Notes under the pieces: model-generated
The model's database searches: none
Told to the model about the DNA's origin: nothing
The model's input: only the letters and a program-made list of their open reading frames with translations
NCBI RefSeq assembly: GCF_001039355.2
Contig: NW_019773913.1
Span: 1 to 34,585 of the forward strand
Length of the DNA: 34,585 bases
Source: Lingula anatina
Lineage: Eukaryota; Brachiopoda; Lingulata; Lingulida; Lingulidae
Direction of reading: 5' to 3'
Position numbers and translations under genes: made by a program
In this document: one piece after another, positions 32,580 to 34,585 of the stretch
Layout of the letters: each line of letters starts with the position of its first letter
How positions within the stretch are numbered: position 1 is the first letter of the stretch

Positions 32580-33646
32580 GAACAGTATACAGCCAAAATC
32601 TCATTAGAAAAGACTGCGTATATGTCACACCTGTCCAATACTTTACATGTGTGTTCCCTCGAAGTGGAGTAGACCCAAGCTTTAGGTCTAAAAGAGAAAA
32701 AAATCGGGCTAAGTTGTTTTGTGCAGCTGTGCCTAGGAATGTGTAAGAGCAGTGTGTGACAGTGACAAAAAGAGAAAATCGAAAGTGAAATTTTTGAACA
32801 GGTGTGGTGTTTTGAATTTTTATAGTGGTCAAAGCTGTAATTCAATTCGTAAATTAAATATCCATTTTTTTCTTCAATTTAAATCAGTCAGATTTACATG
32901 TGGAATGTGTTCTAAATTGTTGCTTTGACAGCAGTACATCATCTAAGGAAAAGATCATTTAGTATTCAAGACATTTTTACTTGTAACTTTTGATTTGAAT
33001 ATTTTTTAAAAATTGTTTTTGACAAATTTCTTTTGTTTAAAGAATTGTTTATCATTTAAAATTTCCTATATAACCATTTTGTATATTCTGTCTGAGAAAG
33101 TCGAGTTTTTTAAAATTTGTTGCTTTGATAAGAAGTGGTTAAAGTATGTATGGTGGATTACATATCGAGTACAACTTTTTTCAAGTTAAGGGAAAATTTG
33201 AGTTAGGCTATGCTTAAGTATATTTCCATAAATAACAAAGAAATCAGCTGTCCTATAAGATTTCTGCAACATAAATGATAGAGTAAGATGAGGATTGACT
33301 ACTGCACATTCTCTGTGAGTTTGCAGTTAAAAATTTGAATGGCATTTTCAGCATGAAATCTTTTTCAGGACTTCAGTTTTCATTCTGTACAGAATATTAA
33401 AAGGTAAACACTATACAGAAAAATGTCTTCTGATCGTATTAAGTGCCTTCTGTTTAGGGCAACAGCATGGTTATATGTGACAATTTATACAGTGTCTTTT
33501 AATGACACTTCTCCACAACGAAGGAAATTAAGGAAAAAAAGACGCTGCTCAGGTGCTTGTTTGTAAAATATTAACTTATTTCAACTCACTGCATTGTCGT
33601 TGTATTTAGGTACATATTTCAGCAGATCCATTTAAATAGATTGTCA

Positions 33647-33769
33647 AGTATTAAATTTTGTACTTATTAGGACAGGCATGTAAAACTAAGGCATCAGTGA
33701 TAAAGGTTAAGTATTAAATTTTCTACTAGTTAGGACAGGTATGTAAAACTAAGGCAGTGATAAAGGTGC
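33647..33769 (+). repeat. Tandem duplication of about 63 bp
   Basis: AGTATTAAATTTTGTACTTA and the following AGGACAGGCATGTAAAACTA are repeated once directly, with a few substitutions and a 3-bp gap. Confidence 0.85.
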
Positions 33770-34451
33770 TGTAGTGATCAGTAGATGATAACATAAAATA
33801 TGGGTTCTATTATCATATTGCATGGAAGAGTATTGAAATCATAAATTTTGCTCCAAACAAAAAGGTTGTAGAATGCTTATATAAACTTCTGATTACATGT
33901 TGTGTTTACTAGGGAAAAGAGAAGTATTTGTACAAAATAAATGTTAAATATTTCAATGTTCACAAAATATCCAAGAAAGACAATATCTGACTTGATTTAT
34001 TCAGTTTTCATCATCAATATTAGATATTTAGTCAAACAGGTCAATATATTAGGAAGTCATTTTACATAAAGGAGAAAAAGTGATGTGATAAATCGGATAT
34101 AGCCAGCAAATGGGTAACAAAATCAATATTAATGTATTGGATTATTCAGGAGTTTAACTTCATATCTTTGTACATTAAGAGTACAACTTGTTCACCAAAT
34201 AATGCTTGAGAAAAAGACACATAACCATTGGACATTGCACAACAGTTCTTCTCACCATTTTACTTTTTATATTGAATTTCTTAGTCCAAAAGAAAAATAA
34301 ATAAATATATCTCCCTGTTGCGATGTTTATCTTGTGTTCTTTTCAACAAGTTGGTTACTGTAACATTTTTAATAAGACTAACATTTACATGTAATTATCT
34401 ATAATTGCAACCTCACCACCAGTGTTCAGTGTACAAATACACATTTATAAA

Positions 34452-34574
34452 CTAGAGGATCAGAGAGGCGATACCGCCTCCGAATATTGTACCACCAGCT
34501 GGAGCAAGCGCATTCGTATAGACCCCCACATACACAAAATAAGGGGTGCAGCCACCAGTCTTGTGCTTGACAAG
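34452..34574 (-). CDS. Probable last coding exon of a minus-strand membrane protein gene (partial)
   Basis: The complement of 34574-34452 reads 40 codons and then TAG, preceded by a good acceptor (TTTTTACAG). The translation starts LVKHKTGGCTPYFVYVGVYT and ends in a Gly-rich hydrophobic stretch (APAGGTIFGGGIASLIL), so it looks like the terminal membrane segment of an integral membrane protein. The stretch is visibly more GC-rich than its surroundings. The rest of the gene lies beyond the window, so the reading phase of the exon start is not proven and the family is not identified. It is tail-to-tail with LMLN. Confidence 0.45.
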   Translation of the reverse strand, partial: LVKHKTGGCTPYFVYVGVYTNALAPAGGTIFGGGIASLIL

Positions 34575-34585
34575 CTGTAAAAATG

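Overview
This is a stretch of animal (metazoan) nuclear genome. It is AT-rich, holds spliced genes with GT-AG introns, and carries many microsatellites, non-LTR retrotransposon remnants and small inverted-repeat DNA transposons. The best-defined gene is a full-length invertebrate leishmanolysin-like metalloprotease. Three of its introns begin with minisatellites that copy their own exon-intron junction. From memory, that behaviour has been described in amphioxus ("mirages"), so a cephalochordate is my best guess, with another marine invertebrate as the alternative. The species is not proven from the sequence.

Layout. 1-1600: no recognisable gene, one isolated TATA-like promoter motif. 1600-14840: three direct, diverged repeat units of about 4-5 kb (A, B, C). 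Each carries one intronless gene of a protein family I do not recognise. Copy C (360 aa) is intact and keeps a TATA box. Copy B (344 aa) has lost its first start codon to a nonsense mutation. Copy A is frameshifted by an 8-bp deletion. Two degenerate 3'-end fragments of the same gene lie between the units. Unit A also holds two transposon insertions absent from B and C, with clear target-site duplications (TTATA and TTTGT). 15060-15620 and 19380-20000: 3' parts of two different LINE-type retrotransposons on the minus strand. 16294-17854: a three-exon gene for a 90-aa secreted peptide with ten cysteines in its predicted mature part.

21752-31012: leishmanolysin-like peptidase (LMLN, M8 family), 17 coding exons, 653 aa, with signal peptide, HEILH zinc site, third zinc histidine, Met-turn and a hydrophobic C-terminus suggesting a GPI anchor. 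Its introns hold the junction-derived minisatellites (introns 2, 5, 8), a deleted PIF/Harbinger element (intron 5) and two copies of a short ATA/TAT-flanked MITE (introns 11 and 13). 31280-34450 is intergenic, with microsatellites, a partial third MITE and a strong short hairpin. At the right edge is what looks like the last coding exon of a minus-strand membrane protein gene, tail-to-tail with LMLN.

The genes do not form an obvious pathway. The secreted peptide and the metalloprotease are adjacent on the same strand, but nothing in the sequence links them functionally.
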